DNA of 64,000 nucleotides from Effusibacillus consociatus (GTDB lineage Bacteria > Bacillota > Bacilli > Tumebacillales > Effusibacillaceae): positions 1-64,000 of the forward strand of contig NZ_JBHSHC010000050.1 of NCBI RefSeq assembly GCF_042652925.1, in the 5' to 3' direction. A program made the translations under genes and the position numbers. Positions 50,063 to 58,571 of this stretch are shown one piece after another; position 1 is the stretch's first letter; each line of letters begins with the position of its first letter. Below the pieces are notes generated by a model. That model saw only the letters and a program-made list of their open reading frames with translations. It did not search any database and was not told the DNA's origin.

Positions 50063-50299
50063 TTGGGATCCTTGCCTGTTTGCTATGTGGGTACTTTCAT
50101 CCCATCCCAAGTCGGGAACGCGGCAGATTGGTGGTACAGATCGTGGGAACCAAGGAAGAACCAAGCGTGGGGGCCGATTGACTGGTCATACAGACGGCTT
50201 GTGAAGGCGAGATGGAATGGGAAGGGGAGAAAAACCGTCGGGATCAAGTGGTCCAGCAGAGGATGTAGAGCAAAATCTATTGGTTTTTTGATCCATTGA
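50063..50299 (+). pseudogene. Frameshifted copy of the following small gene
   Basis: Reading across frames, this stretch matches the gene at 50322: LVVQIVGTKEE and KIYWFFD in one frame and ARWNGKGRKTVGIK in another correspond to LYVSIEGTREE, KAYWFYE and GWNGNGKATVGI. It has at least one frameshift and two in-frame stops. It is a decayed tandem duplicate. The 90 bases before it hold no gene. Confidence 0.6.
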
Positions 50300-50321
50300 A
50301 GCAGCTGTGAGGTGATCCATC

Positions 50322-50555
50322 ATGCACGTGATTGAGGCCCGCTATGTAAATCCCATCAATGCGATGGCAGGGCTATATGTATCCATTGAGGGGACAAGAG
50401 AGGAGATATACGGTAGTCAGGCAGACGAACTTGCTATCCGAACAGCCAATAAGAAGGGCTGGAACGGGAATGGCAAAGCGACGGTTGGGATCCCGGTACA
50501 GAAAGGGGTACGTACCTATACAAAGGCCTACTGGTTTTATGAACGTTTGAAATAA
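50322..50555 (+). CDS. Small hypothetical protein (77 aa) before the locus 2 pilin
   Basis: ATG 50322 follows GAGGTGAT. The product is soluble and beta-rich (GLYVSIEGTREEIYGSQADE, KKGWNGNGKATVGIPV). A decayed copy precedes it. It lies between tadC and the Flp-like pilin. No family recognised. Confidence 0.65.
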   Translation: MHVIEARYVNPINAMAGLYVSIEGTREEIYGSQADELAIRTANKKGWNGNGKATVGIPVQKGVRTYTKAYWFYERLK

Positions 50556-50574
50556 GTGTTGGGAGGTTGGCAGA

Positions 50575-50781
50575 ATGACAAAGGGAAAAAAGTGGAAACA
50601 GGTCTGGTTATGGTCAAAAAGCTTTTTCCAGAATCGCAGCGGGTTGGAGTTCTGGGAGTATATGGTGTTGGCGATTGTAATCGGGGGCGTGATATGGACC
50701 GTACGCCCTCTTTTAATTGATTTGTTTACCACCATCATTCAAGGATTGAAGAGTTGGTGGTCTTCCCGGATCGGAGCGTAG
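50575..50781 (+). CDS. flp: Flp-like pilin (locus 2)
   Basis: The 68-aa protein has a basic leader ending NRSG and a mature start LEFWEYMVLAIVIGG, so Glu is at +5 followed by Tyr, the classic Flp signature. A single hydrophobic helix and a short end (GLKSWWSSRIGA) follow. Start after TGGGAGG. This pilin has Glu at +5, unlike the locus 1 pilin, which has Asp. Confidence 0.82.
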   Translation: MTKGKKWKQVWLWSKSFFQNRSGLEFWEYMVLAIVIGGVIWTVRPLLIDLFTTIIQGLKSWWSSRIGA

Positions 50782-50785
50782 GCCG

Positions 50786-51205
50786 GTGGTTCCAATCACA
50801 GATACACTGGGACTATTGTTGGCGGGCCTAAGCGCTTGGACGGATGTGAAAACTAGGACCATTCCAAACTGGTTAACGATAGGGGGGATCGTCGCGGGAT
50901 TCCTCCTTTCTATTTTCACGGATCGATTTCTTCAATCCTTTACCGGAATACTGGTAGCCAGTTTACTCCTGATTCCTTATCAAAGGGGGTGGTTGGGAGG
51001 AGGCGATGTTCGCTTGATGATGTCCTTCGGGTCGCTTTGGGGACCCTGGGCACTGCTGGGCATCTGGTTTTGGGCAGCCGTATACTCGATCCCTTTAGCC
51101 GTTTTTGCGGCTTGGCGAAAGCAAATGCCCATACGAAAAACGGGCGTTCCCTATGGTTTGCCGCTAGCGTTGGCTGTAGGGAGTTTACTGTGGAGAGGAG
51201 GTTGA
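50786..51205 (+). CDS. cpaA: Prepilin peptidase, A24 family (locus 2)
   Basis: The 139-aa membrane protein carries both aspartate motifs: SAWTDVKTRTIPNWLT and WLGGGDVRLMM. Start is GTG 50786, 4 bases after the pilin stop. It probably processes the locus 2 pilins. Each Tad locus thus has its own peptidase. Confidence 0.88.
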   Translation: MVPITDTLGLLLAGLSAWTDVKTRTIPNWLTIGGIVAGFLLSIFTDRFLQSFTGILVASLLLIPYQRGWLGGGDVRLMMSFGSLWGPWALLGIWFWAAVYSIPLAVFAAWRKQMPIRKTGVPYGLPLALAVGSLLWRGG

Positions 51206-51207
51206 CC

Positions 51208-51627
51208 ATGCGGCGGTTTTGGAAGGACATACGCGGAAGCGTTTTTCTGGAACATGCCTTTTTGACGATCCCTTTGCTATTGATTGGAGTGCTCCTGTTG
51301 TCTAATGCAGCTTTGTTTTTTCATGCCTATCAAGTGGTCTCCTCTGCCTCCGCCTCTGGAGCCCGAACGGCGGCGCGGGTTGAGGATGCCGGACGTGTGA
51401 CTGAGGCTATCCGAAAAGAACTGCAAGCAGGGGCGATTTCCACAACGAACCCGGAATTTGAAGCCTCACGCGATGTACGGATCCAATTTCGGGACGGGGA
51501 ATACTCGACCGTAACGGTCTATTACCGCTTTCAATTCCCTTTCTCGTTGAAAAAGTTTGGGATTGCCATTGATGATACAATCCCTTTTCACGCAACATCT
51601 TCGTTTCCCAGAGAGTGGGGATCCTAA
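51208..51627 (+). CDS. tadE: TadE-like minor pilin (locus 2)
   Basis: The 139-aa protein has a prepilin-like start: leader MRRFWKDIRG, then SVFLEHAFLTIPLLLIG with Glu at +5. A soluble region with a mid-protein charged helix follows. ATG 51208 follows GAGAGGAGG; the frame is open upstream inside the peptidase gene. Its stop overlaps the next ATG. Confidence 0.8.
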   Translation: MRRFWKDIRGSVFLEHAFLTIPLLLIGVLLLSNAALFFHAYQVVSSASASGARTAARVEDAGRVTEAIRKELQAGAISTTNPEFEASRDVRIQFRDGEYSTVTVYYRFQFPFSLKKFGIAIDDTIPFHATSSFPREWGS

Positions 51628-52067
51628 TGGAAAAAGTCCTTCTGATCTTTGTGTTGGCGGGCACGATCTGCCTGTCTGTCGATGTCGGCTATGCGGTGGC
51701 GGTCCGCTATGAATTGTTAAACGTGGAAGATGCGGCTGCGATGGCTGGCGCTCTTCAAATCAAAATGGTTCCAGATAGCTGGGATCGCTGGGGGCGCCCC
51801 AATCATTGGATTCCGGAAATCGATGAAACATTGGCAAAGAGGAAATCGGAGCAAACCTTTCATCGGAATCTTCAACAAAAGCCGATTCTTCGTGATGTCA
51901 CCCTGCATTCGGTTCTATATGAAAAAGTGAGCCGCAATCGGTTTCTGATTGATGCTCGCGCGGAGGTGCCGCTCCCCTTAACAAGCAAGTTCCTGCAATC
52001 GTTGGGATATCCCGGGATTGCCCCTTGGCCGTTTCATGTTCGATCAACAGGTGGATTTGATTCGTAA
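51627..52067 (+). CDS. TadG/TadE-like pilus-associated protein (locus 2)
   Basis: The 146-aa protein has an N-terminal helix (LLIFVLAGTICLSVDVGYAV) followed by VRYELLNVEDAAAMAGAL, a pattern seen in TadE/TadG-like proteins and related pilin-like secreted proteins. It lacks the Gly-x4-Glu prepilin site. The rest is soluble and predicted outside. It is coupled to tadE by the ATG/TAA overlap. Confidence 0.65.
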   Translation: MEKVLLIFVLAGTICLSVDVGYAVAVRYELLNVEDAAAMAGALQIKMVPDSWDRWGRPNHWIPEIDETLAKRKSEQTFHRNLQQKPILRDVTLHSVLYEKVSRNRFLIDARAEVPLPLTSKFLQSLGYPGIAPWPFHVRSTGGFDS

Positions 52068-52118
52068 AGAGAGTTAAAATTATGAAAAAGGAACCTTCTG
52101 GAAAAGGAGGAAAATGGA

Positions 52119-53723
52119 ATGCGAAAATACCTCATTTTGACACTTAGCCTGGTGCTTTTGCTGACAGGATTCTCTCCCTCTTTGGCAGGGAAAGCTTCCG
52201 CAAAAACGGCTGTCTTTCCGGATAGTCAGGGACATTGGGCGGAAGCCACGATCAATACTGTATCCGCCGTACGGCTGTTTGTTGGTTATCCTGACGGAAC
52301 CTTTCATCCGGACGAGTCCATCACAAGGGCTGAGTTTATTACTGCTCTAAGCAACGCCATTGGGGACAGTAAAGAGGTTTCAGCTGCCATTCCGTACAGA
52401 GATGTGGACAAGCAGGATTGGTATTACCTGCCTGTTTCACATCTATGGAACATGGGCGTGCTAAAAGAAGGAGATTACGGAGCAGAATTAAAACCCAACG
52501 AACCGATTCTCCGACAAGAAATTGCCCGCATGGCAGCAAGAGCAGCCGACCGCTACGGAGAGAAAACCACGATGGAGAAAATATTTTCGGACGTTTCGAT
52601 CGGTCACCCATACTATCAGGATAATTCCAGAGCGGCGGGATACAGGATCTTAAGCGGGTATCCTGATGGCTCGTTTGGTCCCGAAAGACAGGCGTCACGG
52701 GCTGAGGCCGCTACGATGCTATTAAATACGCTTCAGGTAAATAAGCCGAAAAGTCCGTATGCATCTGATAAATTTATTGGCGCGTGGGAACCGGGAATAG
52801 CTGCGGATATGTTTATTGATGCCGGCTGGGAAGAGGCATTCACCCAAAAAAGGGATACGCTCGATTTGTCAGATTTGAAATCCTTTGCCAGTGACCGTGC
52901 GATTGAACAATACCGAACCTATCTGATGGCGGCTCGTTCGATGAAACAAATTGATATTTCAGGTCCTTGGGTCTGGAAGGGGGAGTTTTATCCAAAATAT
53001 ATTAACAACGACTTTGCCATAGTATCCTGGTATCTGGGAATTAGCCAAAAGATGGATGGACAATGGTATATGCAGAAGACCGATCCATTTATAATTGTGA
53101 TAAAACGTCAGGCCAATCGCAAATGGGCGGTTGTAGATTTTCCAATCGTGGTGCCATCTCCCAATCAGAAGGACTGGCCTATGCCTAATTTTCAGGAACC
53201 GATTGTTAGCCGTGAGCTAAGTTTTAAATATATTGATGAAAGCGGCACCTACTATGCCTTCGAATATACCGGAAACTACGACAATCCCCGACAGGAAGAT
53301 GCCGTAGAGACGTTAAATGAAGTGTTTCAGGAAGCATCTCCCGGAAAAGTTCAGTTTTTGCGAATCATGAATGTTCCGACAAAGGAGACACCGAATGCAG
53401 AACTCGTAAAAACTCTGGAATCCAAACAACCATTGTCACAAAAAGAGGGAATCCACCATTTATTCTATCTCAAGGCAGGGAATCTAGTGGGATTCGCTAA
53501 CCAACCACCAGAAGATATGGTAGAAAGCCTTTGGGTATTGTTCAATGTTTTTGGCGGAGGTTCCATTGTTAGAAGCATTGACGGGATTGTTTGGGAAGAA
53601 ATGAGTGATGATCCTTTCTGGCGGGAAATTCAATCCATGAAAGAGGAAGAGGTAACAGCTCATAAGCAGGAGCTGGGGAAACGTTTCGAACAGGTTTTGA
53701 AAAAATATAAAAAGAAAGGATGA
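52119..53723 (+). CDS. Secreted protein with three SLH domains
   Basis: The 534-aa protein has a signal peptide (LILTLSLVLLLTGFSPSLA) and three S-layer homology domains in the first 205 residues (GHWAEATINTVSAVRLFVGY, TRAEFITAL; second around DWYYLPVSHLWNMGVL; third with GYRILSGYPDGSFGPE, SRAEAATML). SLH domains bind pyruvylated wall polymers. The remaining 330 residues are of unknown fold. It probably anchors or caps the locus 2 pilus on the wall. Strong GGAGG start site; last genes of the Tad 2 block. Confidence 0.87.
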   Translation: MRKYLILTLSLVLLLTGFSPSLAGKASAKTAVFPDSQGHWAEATINTVSAVRLFVGYPDGTFHPDESITRAEFITALSNAIGDSKEVSAAIPYRDVDKQDWYYLPVSHLWNMGVLKEGDYGAELKPNEPILRQEIARMAARAADRYGEKTTMEKIFSDVSIGHPYYQDNSRAAGYRILSGYPDGSFGPERQASRAEAATMLLNTLQVNKPKSPYASDKFIGAWEPGIAADMFIDAGWEEAFTQKRDTLDLSDLKSFASDRAIEQYRTYLMAARSMKQIDISGPWVWKGEFYPKYINNDFAIVSWYLGISQKMDGQWYMQKTDPFIIVIKRQANRKWAVVDFPIVVPSPNQKDWPMPNFQEPIVSRELSFKYIDESGTYYAFEYTGNYDNPRQEDAVETLNEVFQEASPGKVQFLRIMNVPTKETPNAELVKTLESKQPLSQKEGIHHLFYLKAGNLVGFANQPPEDMVESLWVLFNVFGGGSIVRSIDGIVWEEMSDDPFWREIQSMKEEEVTAHKQELGKRFEQVLKKYKKKG

Positions 53724-53730
53724 CAACCAA

Positions 53731-54576
53731 ATGAAAAAGAAGCTTCGTAAGCGGGCGTGGATATTCACGCTCGTTTTTTTATTCCTTGCCGGAGTGGCTT
53801 ATGCGGATTATACGTTGCCGGATGGGCGAATCGTCCATTATGAAGGGCCAAATAAGGTGCGAGTTGTCAAGAGGGATGGTACAAGCTATGTCACGCAGGC
53901 GAAGGATAACGGAAAAGGAAGGCTGATCCCCACAGATGGTACTGTCAGTGAAGCTGTAGGAGCAAGTATTCCAAAATTTAACGCGGATCAACGAGATGGG
54001 ATGAAGAATACCTATATGACGGTACCGATTTTCAAAGACGGTAAATTAAGCGGGTTTGGGGATATTTATGGGGAAGGACACACATATGTTGACAGTACCC
54101 CGGTCCGGAAGGATAACGAATCACGTGGGAATCGTGTTGACTGGGCTACCTCTCAAAACAGAGAGTGGGGAGGCGGGGTTGTGAAAATTACTTCTCCACA
54201 ACAGGAGCAGGACAAGGGGGGATCTAGCAACTCCGGCAGTTCAAGCGGAAGCGGAGGTCGCAATGATACCTCAAGTCCCAGCAACCCGACTCCTCCTACT
54301 CCATACGTATTGAGAATTGCAGTTTCCGGGCCGACTTCCTTAGTAGCAGGTGAAACCTATTCGTTTACGGCAACTGCTTTTTATAGTAATGGAACCAGTC
54401 GTTCTATTACGAACGCTGCCAATTGGAGTAACGGTCCCAGTTTTATACCGGATAATCAAGGAACCTTTACAATCACGGCACGATACAAGGGTGTCACTGG
54501 TTCTCTAACAGTACAAGCGGTTCTGCCGCCGGCAGCTACACCGCCCGCTCCACCAAAAGTACGATTGTATGAATGA
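53731..54576 (+). CDS. Secreted protein with C-terminal Ig-like domain
   Basis: The 281-aa protein has a signal peptide (WIFTLVFLFLAGVAYA), a beta-rich N-terminal domain (DYTLPDGRIVHYEGPNKVRV), a Ser/Gly/Asn linker (about 166-190), and a bacterial Ig-like domain (LRIAVSGPTSLVAGETYSFT, GTFTITARYKGV) with a Pro-rich end. It starts 7 bases after the SLH gene, so they are one unit. Likely a surface or pilus accessory protein. Confidence 0.75.
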   Translation: MKKKLRKRAWIFTLVFLFLAGVAYADYTLPDGRIVHYEGPNKVRVVKRDGTSYVTQAKDNGKGRLIPTDGTVSEAVGASIPKFNADQRDGMKNTYMTVPIFKDGKLSGFGDIYGEGHTYVDSTPVRKDNESRGNRVDWATSQNREWGGGVVKITSPQQEQDKGGSSNSGSSSGSGGRNDTSSPSNPTPPTPYVLRIAVSGPTSLVAGETYSFTATAFYSNGTSRSITNAANWSNGPSFIPDNQGTFTITARYKGVTGSLTVQAVLPPAATPPAPPKVRLYE

Positions 54577-54588
54577 TTAAGTAAAATC

Positions 54589-54614
54589 GGGGCTCCTCAT
54601 TTGAGGGGCCTCTT
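54589..54614 (+). terminator. Probable terminator after Tad locus 2
   Basis: GGCTCCTC pairs with GAGGGGCC (one G-T pair) around ATTT. The following T-run is weak (TCTTCCCTTT). It marks the end of the pilus block. Confidence 0.5.
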
Positions 54615-54675
54615 CCCTTTGCAAAGGAGCCGATCGGCGGTGTATGGCGAAATTGCAAAAGGAGAGGAAGCTGAA

Positions 54676-54870
54676 ATGACGGTGGCCGAATTGATCAGCC
54701 GAAAGAAGGATGCTTTTGGTGACGAGTATCTGGTAATTCGTGAGAGTAATGGTCAATGCGCCCGAGTCTACCGGGAAAATCTCGAGGACTATCTTCGGCA
54801 AAAAGGGATCACTGAATTACGGCAAGGGGAAGAGTTTCAGTACTCCATTCGAAATCGGAGAAATTCGTGA
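54676..54870 (+). CDS. Small acidic/basic hypothetical protein (64 aa)
   Basis: ATG 54676 follows GGAGAGGAAG. The product (MTVAELISRKKDAFGDEYLV, CARVYRENLEDYLRQKG) is soluble and likely alpha/beta. The longer frame from 54601 starts inside the terminator and is not supported. No family recognised. Confidence 0.6.
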   Translation: MTVAELISRKKDAFGDEYLVIRESNGQCARVYRENLEDYLRQKGITELRQGEEFQYSIRNRRNS

Positions 54871-55008
54871 GGCTGCAGAAGAGAGAATTCTACAAATCTC
54901 CACTTTTACAATGAAAAGTAGAGTGCAGAAAGGATTTGAGAACCCAATGGGGTTGATTTATATCGAAAGGCGTATTTGGATTTGACACACGGAGACCCGA
55001 ATTTTGTT

Positions 55009-55116
55009 ATGGTTTTATGCCGCAAGTGTAAGGAAAACAGGATTAAAAGCCGTAAAGGATATGAACAAAATCCCGAATTGACCGTATGTGCCACTTGTCA
55101 AGGCGGCGGGCTTTAA
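55009..55116 (+). CDS. Small zinc-ribbon protein (35 aa or slightly longer)
   Basis: The frame carries two CxxC pairs (LCRKCKEN and VCATCQGG) separated by 20 residues, a compact zinc ribbon. ATG 55009 lacks a good ribosome-binding site; in-frame TTGs at 54982 or 54976 would add about ten residues (LTHGDPNFV). Possibly a DNA-associated plasmid protein. Confidence 0.5.
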   Translation: MVLCRKCKENRIKSRKGYEQNPELTVCATCQGGGL

Positions 55117-55143
55117 GACTCCCGTTTTTTTGAGACTCTCAAT

Positions 55144-55205
55144 AAGTTCAAGTTTGAGTAGCGGAAAGTAACAAAGCCGTTTTTCTTAACTTGAGCAACT
55201 TGAGC
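55144..55205. repeat. Repeated AACTTGA motifs before the recombinase gene
   Basis: AACTTGAGC occurs twice at 55188-55196 and 55197-55205, back to back. The reverse-strand form lies at 55144-55158 (AAGTTCAAGTTTGAG). Three copies of AACTTGA within 62 bases, some 70 bases upstream of a tyrosine recombinase, could be its binding or attachment site. Confidence 0.4.
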
Positions 55206-55273
55206 ACCTGATACCTAGGGGAATTGGATCAAACAGTGTAAATAAAGCAAGTTTTAAGGAAGGAGGAAGTAAG

Positions 55274-56314
55274 ATGTCGGGACACATTGTACCGTTTCGC
55301 CGTGAGGAGTCCCCCCAGTCTCGTCGGCGATCGAATACCCTGTACGATCCGGAAATGTATCATGGTTCTGGCACACATTTGACCTGGGAGGAAGCCGTGG
55401 AGTTGTACCTGCGTGCCAAACAATCGGAGACTGCCTCTGCCCGAACCGTAGAGTACGAAAGGGAAAACTTGGGGGCTTATAAAAGGCTGCTCCAGGAGCA
55501 GGGGATTATGGCGCAAATTACAGGTGTATCGGTCGAAGCCATCCGTACACACTTTGTTATGTATATGGCGGAGCACAAAAAATATGCACTGACTACAATT
55601 AACAACCGGATCAAGACTTTGAAACGGTTTTTTTCTTTTTTGCAGCGGGAAGGGTGGATTACCGAAAATCCGACTTATCATCTGAAAATAAGGAGTGGAC
55701 ACAAACCCGTCATACCGTCGTTTACGGAAGAACAGGTAGTGGCGCTGCTTGCCCAGCCGGATCAGCAGAAGTTCACCGGATACCGGGATTATACGATGCT
55801 CGCTTTGATGATCGATACTGGACTCCGGCTCGGAGAAATCTTAAGGTTACGAGTGCCGCAAGTAGATCTGAAACGCTGCTTTTTGACGGAGGTATTGGGC
55901 AAAAGCCGGAGACCTCGGGATGTTCCCTTTAGTGACGAAGTACGAAAAGTGCTTATGAAATACATCCGGATACGCGGGGAACTTGCGACCGATATTCTCT
56001 TTGTCACTATCGACGGTAAACCCATTCGGCCTCGTACGTTCCAACAACTTCTCAAAGATTATGGACAAGAGGCGGGGCTTACTGGAGTACGAATCAGCCC
56101 TCATACCCTGCGCCATACATTTGCGAAACTCTATATTTTAAACGGCGGCGACCCGTTTAGTTTACAAGAAATCTTGGGTCATACGACGCAGGACATGGTA
56201 AAAGTCTATGTGAATCTTTGGAAACCCGAAAAAAAACTGCAGCATACCAAAGCCTCACCCATGCGTCACCTATATCGTTATTCTAAGAATTCACTCTCGA
56301 ATTCTACCGACTAA
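55274..56314 (+). CDS. Tyrosine recombinase/integrase
   Basis: The 346-aa protein has an N-terminal SAM-like core-binding domain (about 35-140) and a catalytic domain with the full set: Arg in TGLRLGEILRL, Lys in LGKSRRPRDVPF, HTLRHTFA (His and Arg), LGHTTQDM (His) and the nucleophile Tyr in VKVYVNLW. It is intact. The end of a related recombinase lies at the right edge of the window on the other strand. Together they bracket the accessory island with the pAgo/SIR2 operon. Start after AAGGAGGAAG. Confidence 0.9.
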   Translation: MSGHIVPFRREESPQSRRRSNTLYDPEMYHGSGTHLTWEEAVELYLRAKQSETASARTVEYERENLGAYKRLLQEQGIMAQITGVSVEAIRTHFVMYMAEHKKYALTTINNRIKTLKRFFSFLQREGWITENPTYHLKIRSGHKPVIPSFTEEQVVALLAQPDQQKFTGYRDYTMLALMIDTGLRLGEILRLRVPQVDLKRCFLTEVLGKSRRPRDVPFSDEVRKVLMKYIRIRGELATDILFVTIDGKPIRPRTFQQLLKDYGQEAGLTGVRISPHTLRHTFAKLYILNGGDPFSLQEILGHTTQDMVKVYVNLWKPEKKLQHTKASPMRHLYRYSKNSLSNSTD

Positions 56315-56482
56315 ATAAGAAACTTAATGAAGTGGCGATCAGAATTTTTTTGTTATCCATATGAACATCAAAACAATAATTCATAATTTATGTCTTGTTT
56401 AGCTCTAGTTTTCGATGTGAGTTGATGGCCTCGCGTGTCGATGGTAAGCTTGGCTCACGTTGGGGAGAAAGGAGATGAAAGT

Positions 56483-56602
56483 ATGGGATGGTTAGACATG
56501 CATCATTTGGGTCCCTATCTTCGCGACCAAGTGGAACGATACGCTGCCCAAACATTCAAAGCGGTCGAAACGGTCTTGGAAGATTTGGACGACTTTCCGT
56601 AG
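56483..56602 (+). CDS. Very small protein (39 aa)
   Basis: A strong ribosome-binding site (GAAAGGAGATG) precedes ATG 56483. The product MGWLDMHHLGPYLRDQVERY continues as an acidic helix ending LEDLDDFP. Function unknown. Coding-like sequence after the stop (EHLVGRNSDLKDKW) suggests the gene may once have been longer. The remaining gap around it (56315-57015) holds no other convincing gene except the one at 56802. Confidence 0.5.
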   Translation: MGWLDMHHLGPYLRDQVERYAAQTFKAVETVLEDLDDFP

Positions 56603-56801
56603 AACATTTGGAGCACCTAGTAGGGCGAAATTCCGATTTGAAAGATAAGTGGTAGTCAGAGATTCACGAAGTCCATAGAAGACTAGCGGTTAAGAAGAAA
56701 TAAGGCGCTTTTGATAGTGAGGACACTGTTTGATAAGTAAGACATTGGTTTGGTCTAGCATAGTTTAAATAGCTATACCGAAAATTTGTGAGGTTAACAA
56801 G

Positions 56802-56924
56802 ATGTTTCTCTGTTCCTGTGGAGGACTTTTTATTGTCATCAAAATTGAGGGCTATCCCGAAGGGTTAAGTGGGAACGAAAAACTCCATTATATCCGAAAG
56901 TGTACGGTGGTTTGTGACAAATGA
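56802..56924 (+). CDS. Very small Cys-containing protein (40 aa)
   Basis: ATG 56802 has GTGAGG upstream. The product contains FLCSCGG near the start and RKCTVVCDK at the end, a CxC...CxxxC arrangement that could bind one zinc. Reads like a zinc-ribbon remnant or microprotein. Low certainty. Confidence 0.4.
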   Translation: MFLCSCGGLFIVIKIEGYPEGLSGNEKLHYIRKCTVVCDK

Positions 56925-57015
56925 GGAAAGGTAAAGGAAAACCAAAATTGCGATTGAAGTTTGCTAGGAGGGAAAAAAGGTTTCTCGATCAAAAGAACAG
57001 AAAGAGGGACTCAAG

Positions 57016-57279
57016 ATGCAAGTCGAACAAATTGGCAAGTACATTAAAGTTGATGAACAGATCGCCCCGAGAAATGAAGTTGTAGTCGAAATCTTGGATT
57101 ATGGAGACAACTTTTTCGATGTTCACTTTAATCATCTACCGAGCGATTCTTTATTCGGAAACTCCGCATTCTGTGGTATTCCGGGACGGAACAAAGCGAT
57201 TCAAATGGCTGAAGAACTGGCCAAAAAGGGTGGAGTCAAGATTCGCACAATAAAAATCACTCCCGAGGAATGGATGTGA
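57016..57279 (+). CDS. Hypothetical soluble protein (87 aa)
   Basis: ATG 57016 follows AGAGGGA. The product is alpha/beta (EVVVEILDYGDNFFDVHFNH, KAIQMAEELAKKGGVKIRTI). No family recognised. It stands alone in a sparsely coded part of the accessory island. Confidence 0.6.
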   Translation: MQVEQIGKYIKVDEQIAPRNEVVVEILDYGDNFFDVHFNHLPSDSLFGNSAFCGIPGRNKAIQMAEELAKKGGVKIRTIKITPEEWM

Positions 57280-57672
57280 TGAAAATCGGTGAGGAGACGG
57301 TTCCTGATATTCGTTATAGAAGTACTCTCCTTGAATGAGTAAGACCTACTATCAAGAACCTTTGTCTGAAATCCCCAAAGTCGAAGAAAACTTGCAGGAA
57401 TGCGGGAATGGTTATTCGATGATGAATGGGAAACCTGCGAAGATAAAAACGGAAACGCCCTCTTGCAGGATCTTAGTGATGAGGAATGAGTTGGATGTGT
57501 AAATGGGATCAAGGGTTAAACAAGGCGTTGCCTTTCAATTATTTGTTTTGATCAGGTATTTGGATTACAACGGACTTTTACTACAAGGGATTGGCTGAAA
57601 AGAGGAGCAGGCCCATCAATTTACTGAATCGGCTATATCATAATTTCAAGTTTTCAGAAAGGAGAATCAAAA

Positions 57673-57807
57673 ATGTCGGAATGTGATGTGATAATGCATC
57701 TTCTTCAAACTACCGAACCGTCAAATCAACAGAAGTCGGAAATTCTGAAAATGCCTGTCCGATTTAATGCACAATCTTGTGGGGCTGAAAGGAGGGTTTG
57801 TAATTAG
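57673..57807 (+). CDS. Possible small protein (44 aa)
   Basis: ATG 57673 follows AAAGGAG. The product (MSECDVIMHLLQTTEPSNQQ, ending CGAERRVCN) has no recognisable motif. The good start site is the main support. Between 57280 and 57672 only broken coding-like fragments are seen. Confidence 0.35.
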   Translation: MSECDVIMHLLQTTEPSNQQKSEILKMPVRFNAQSCGAERRVCN

Positions 57808-57898
57808 GGGTTATATGTTGGAAAGACTAACGTGAGGCCCCCTAGGACAAGCCGTTCTACTTGACATCTACACTAAATTGAATCGGGATTGAATCAAA

Positions 57899-58246
57899 AT
57901 GAACAAAAGAAAAAAACGGGGTGGCGCAATGAAATTTTTAAAAAAACCCAGTAGATTTGGTGGTACTTGGTACGAAGGAGAAGTTGATGGATATTATGTC
58001 TACGTAAGAGTCTTTGAAGCTCCATCAAAGTACGGGATTAATGATGGAAAAATCTCAGCTCTGACTATCTACAGGAAAAAAGGGGACAGCTTAAAAGACG
58101 CTTTAGCCAACTATGATCGTGGCTGGGATGGTACCCTCCCCTCGGCGAAGTTTCGGCCTATCGTGGACAAGATTGTTCAGTACTTTGATGGACGAAAAGT
58201 AGATTGGGAATGGGAAGCCCAAAGACACAAAGCATTGTCAGATTAG
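57899..58246 (+). CDS. Hypothetical plasmid protein (115 aa)
   Basis: The product has FGGTWYEGEVDGYYVYVRVF and GINDGKISALTIYRK, a beta-rich domain, then a helical end. I have seen similar short proteins on Bacillota plasmids and phages but cannot name the family with certainty. ATG 57929 (with GGGGTGG upstream) may be the true start in place of ATG 57899. Confidence 0.6.
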   Translation: MNKRKKRGGAMKFLKKPSRFGGTWYEGEVDGYYVYVRVFEAPSKYGINDGKISALTIYRKKGDSLKDALANYDRGWDGTLPSAKFRPIVDKIVQYFDGRKVDWEWEAQRHKALSD

Positions 58247-58537
58247 CCAATCGCATGGATTATATTAAATAAGCCGGTCATTCTACTATGTATCCCCGAA
58301 AAATTCCAGAGTCTCTTTAAAATAAGAGGAATTCAACGCAGCTTAACCATATATCTTTGGAAGTAGCCATACCTAGGAAGAGCTCTCCCTCCCGGCTTCC
58401 GGAATCATCTCCCCGATGCAGGTAGTAGTGTAAAGTGTTTTAATAATATGAGCATTTTGCAGTTTCCTAACCCCTTGTCCCACGAGGCTTTTCAAGGATA
58501 AAAAAAGGACTTCACCCCAAATTGGAGAAGTTTTCAA
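58247..58537. other. Non-coding gap
   Basis: About 290 bases with no gene or clear structure. Part of it may be the left end of the decayed transposase element that follows. No terminal inverted repeat could be matched to the right side. Confidence 0.4.
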
Positions 58538-58571
58538 GTGACTAAACAAGAAAACCCAACTGGAGGGAAGT

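Noticed and set aside
57335..57502. Short frame MSKTYYQEPLSEIPKVEENL and an overlapping one reading MREWLFDDEWETCEDKNGNA
   Set aside because: Neither has a ribosome-binding site or a full-length frame; they look like remains of a small gene.
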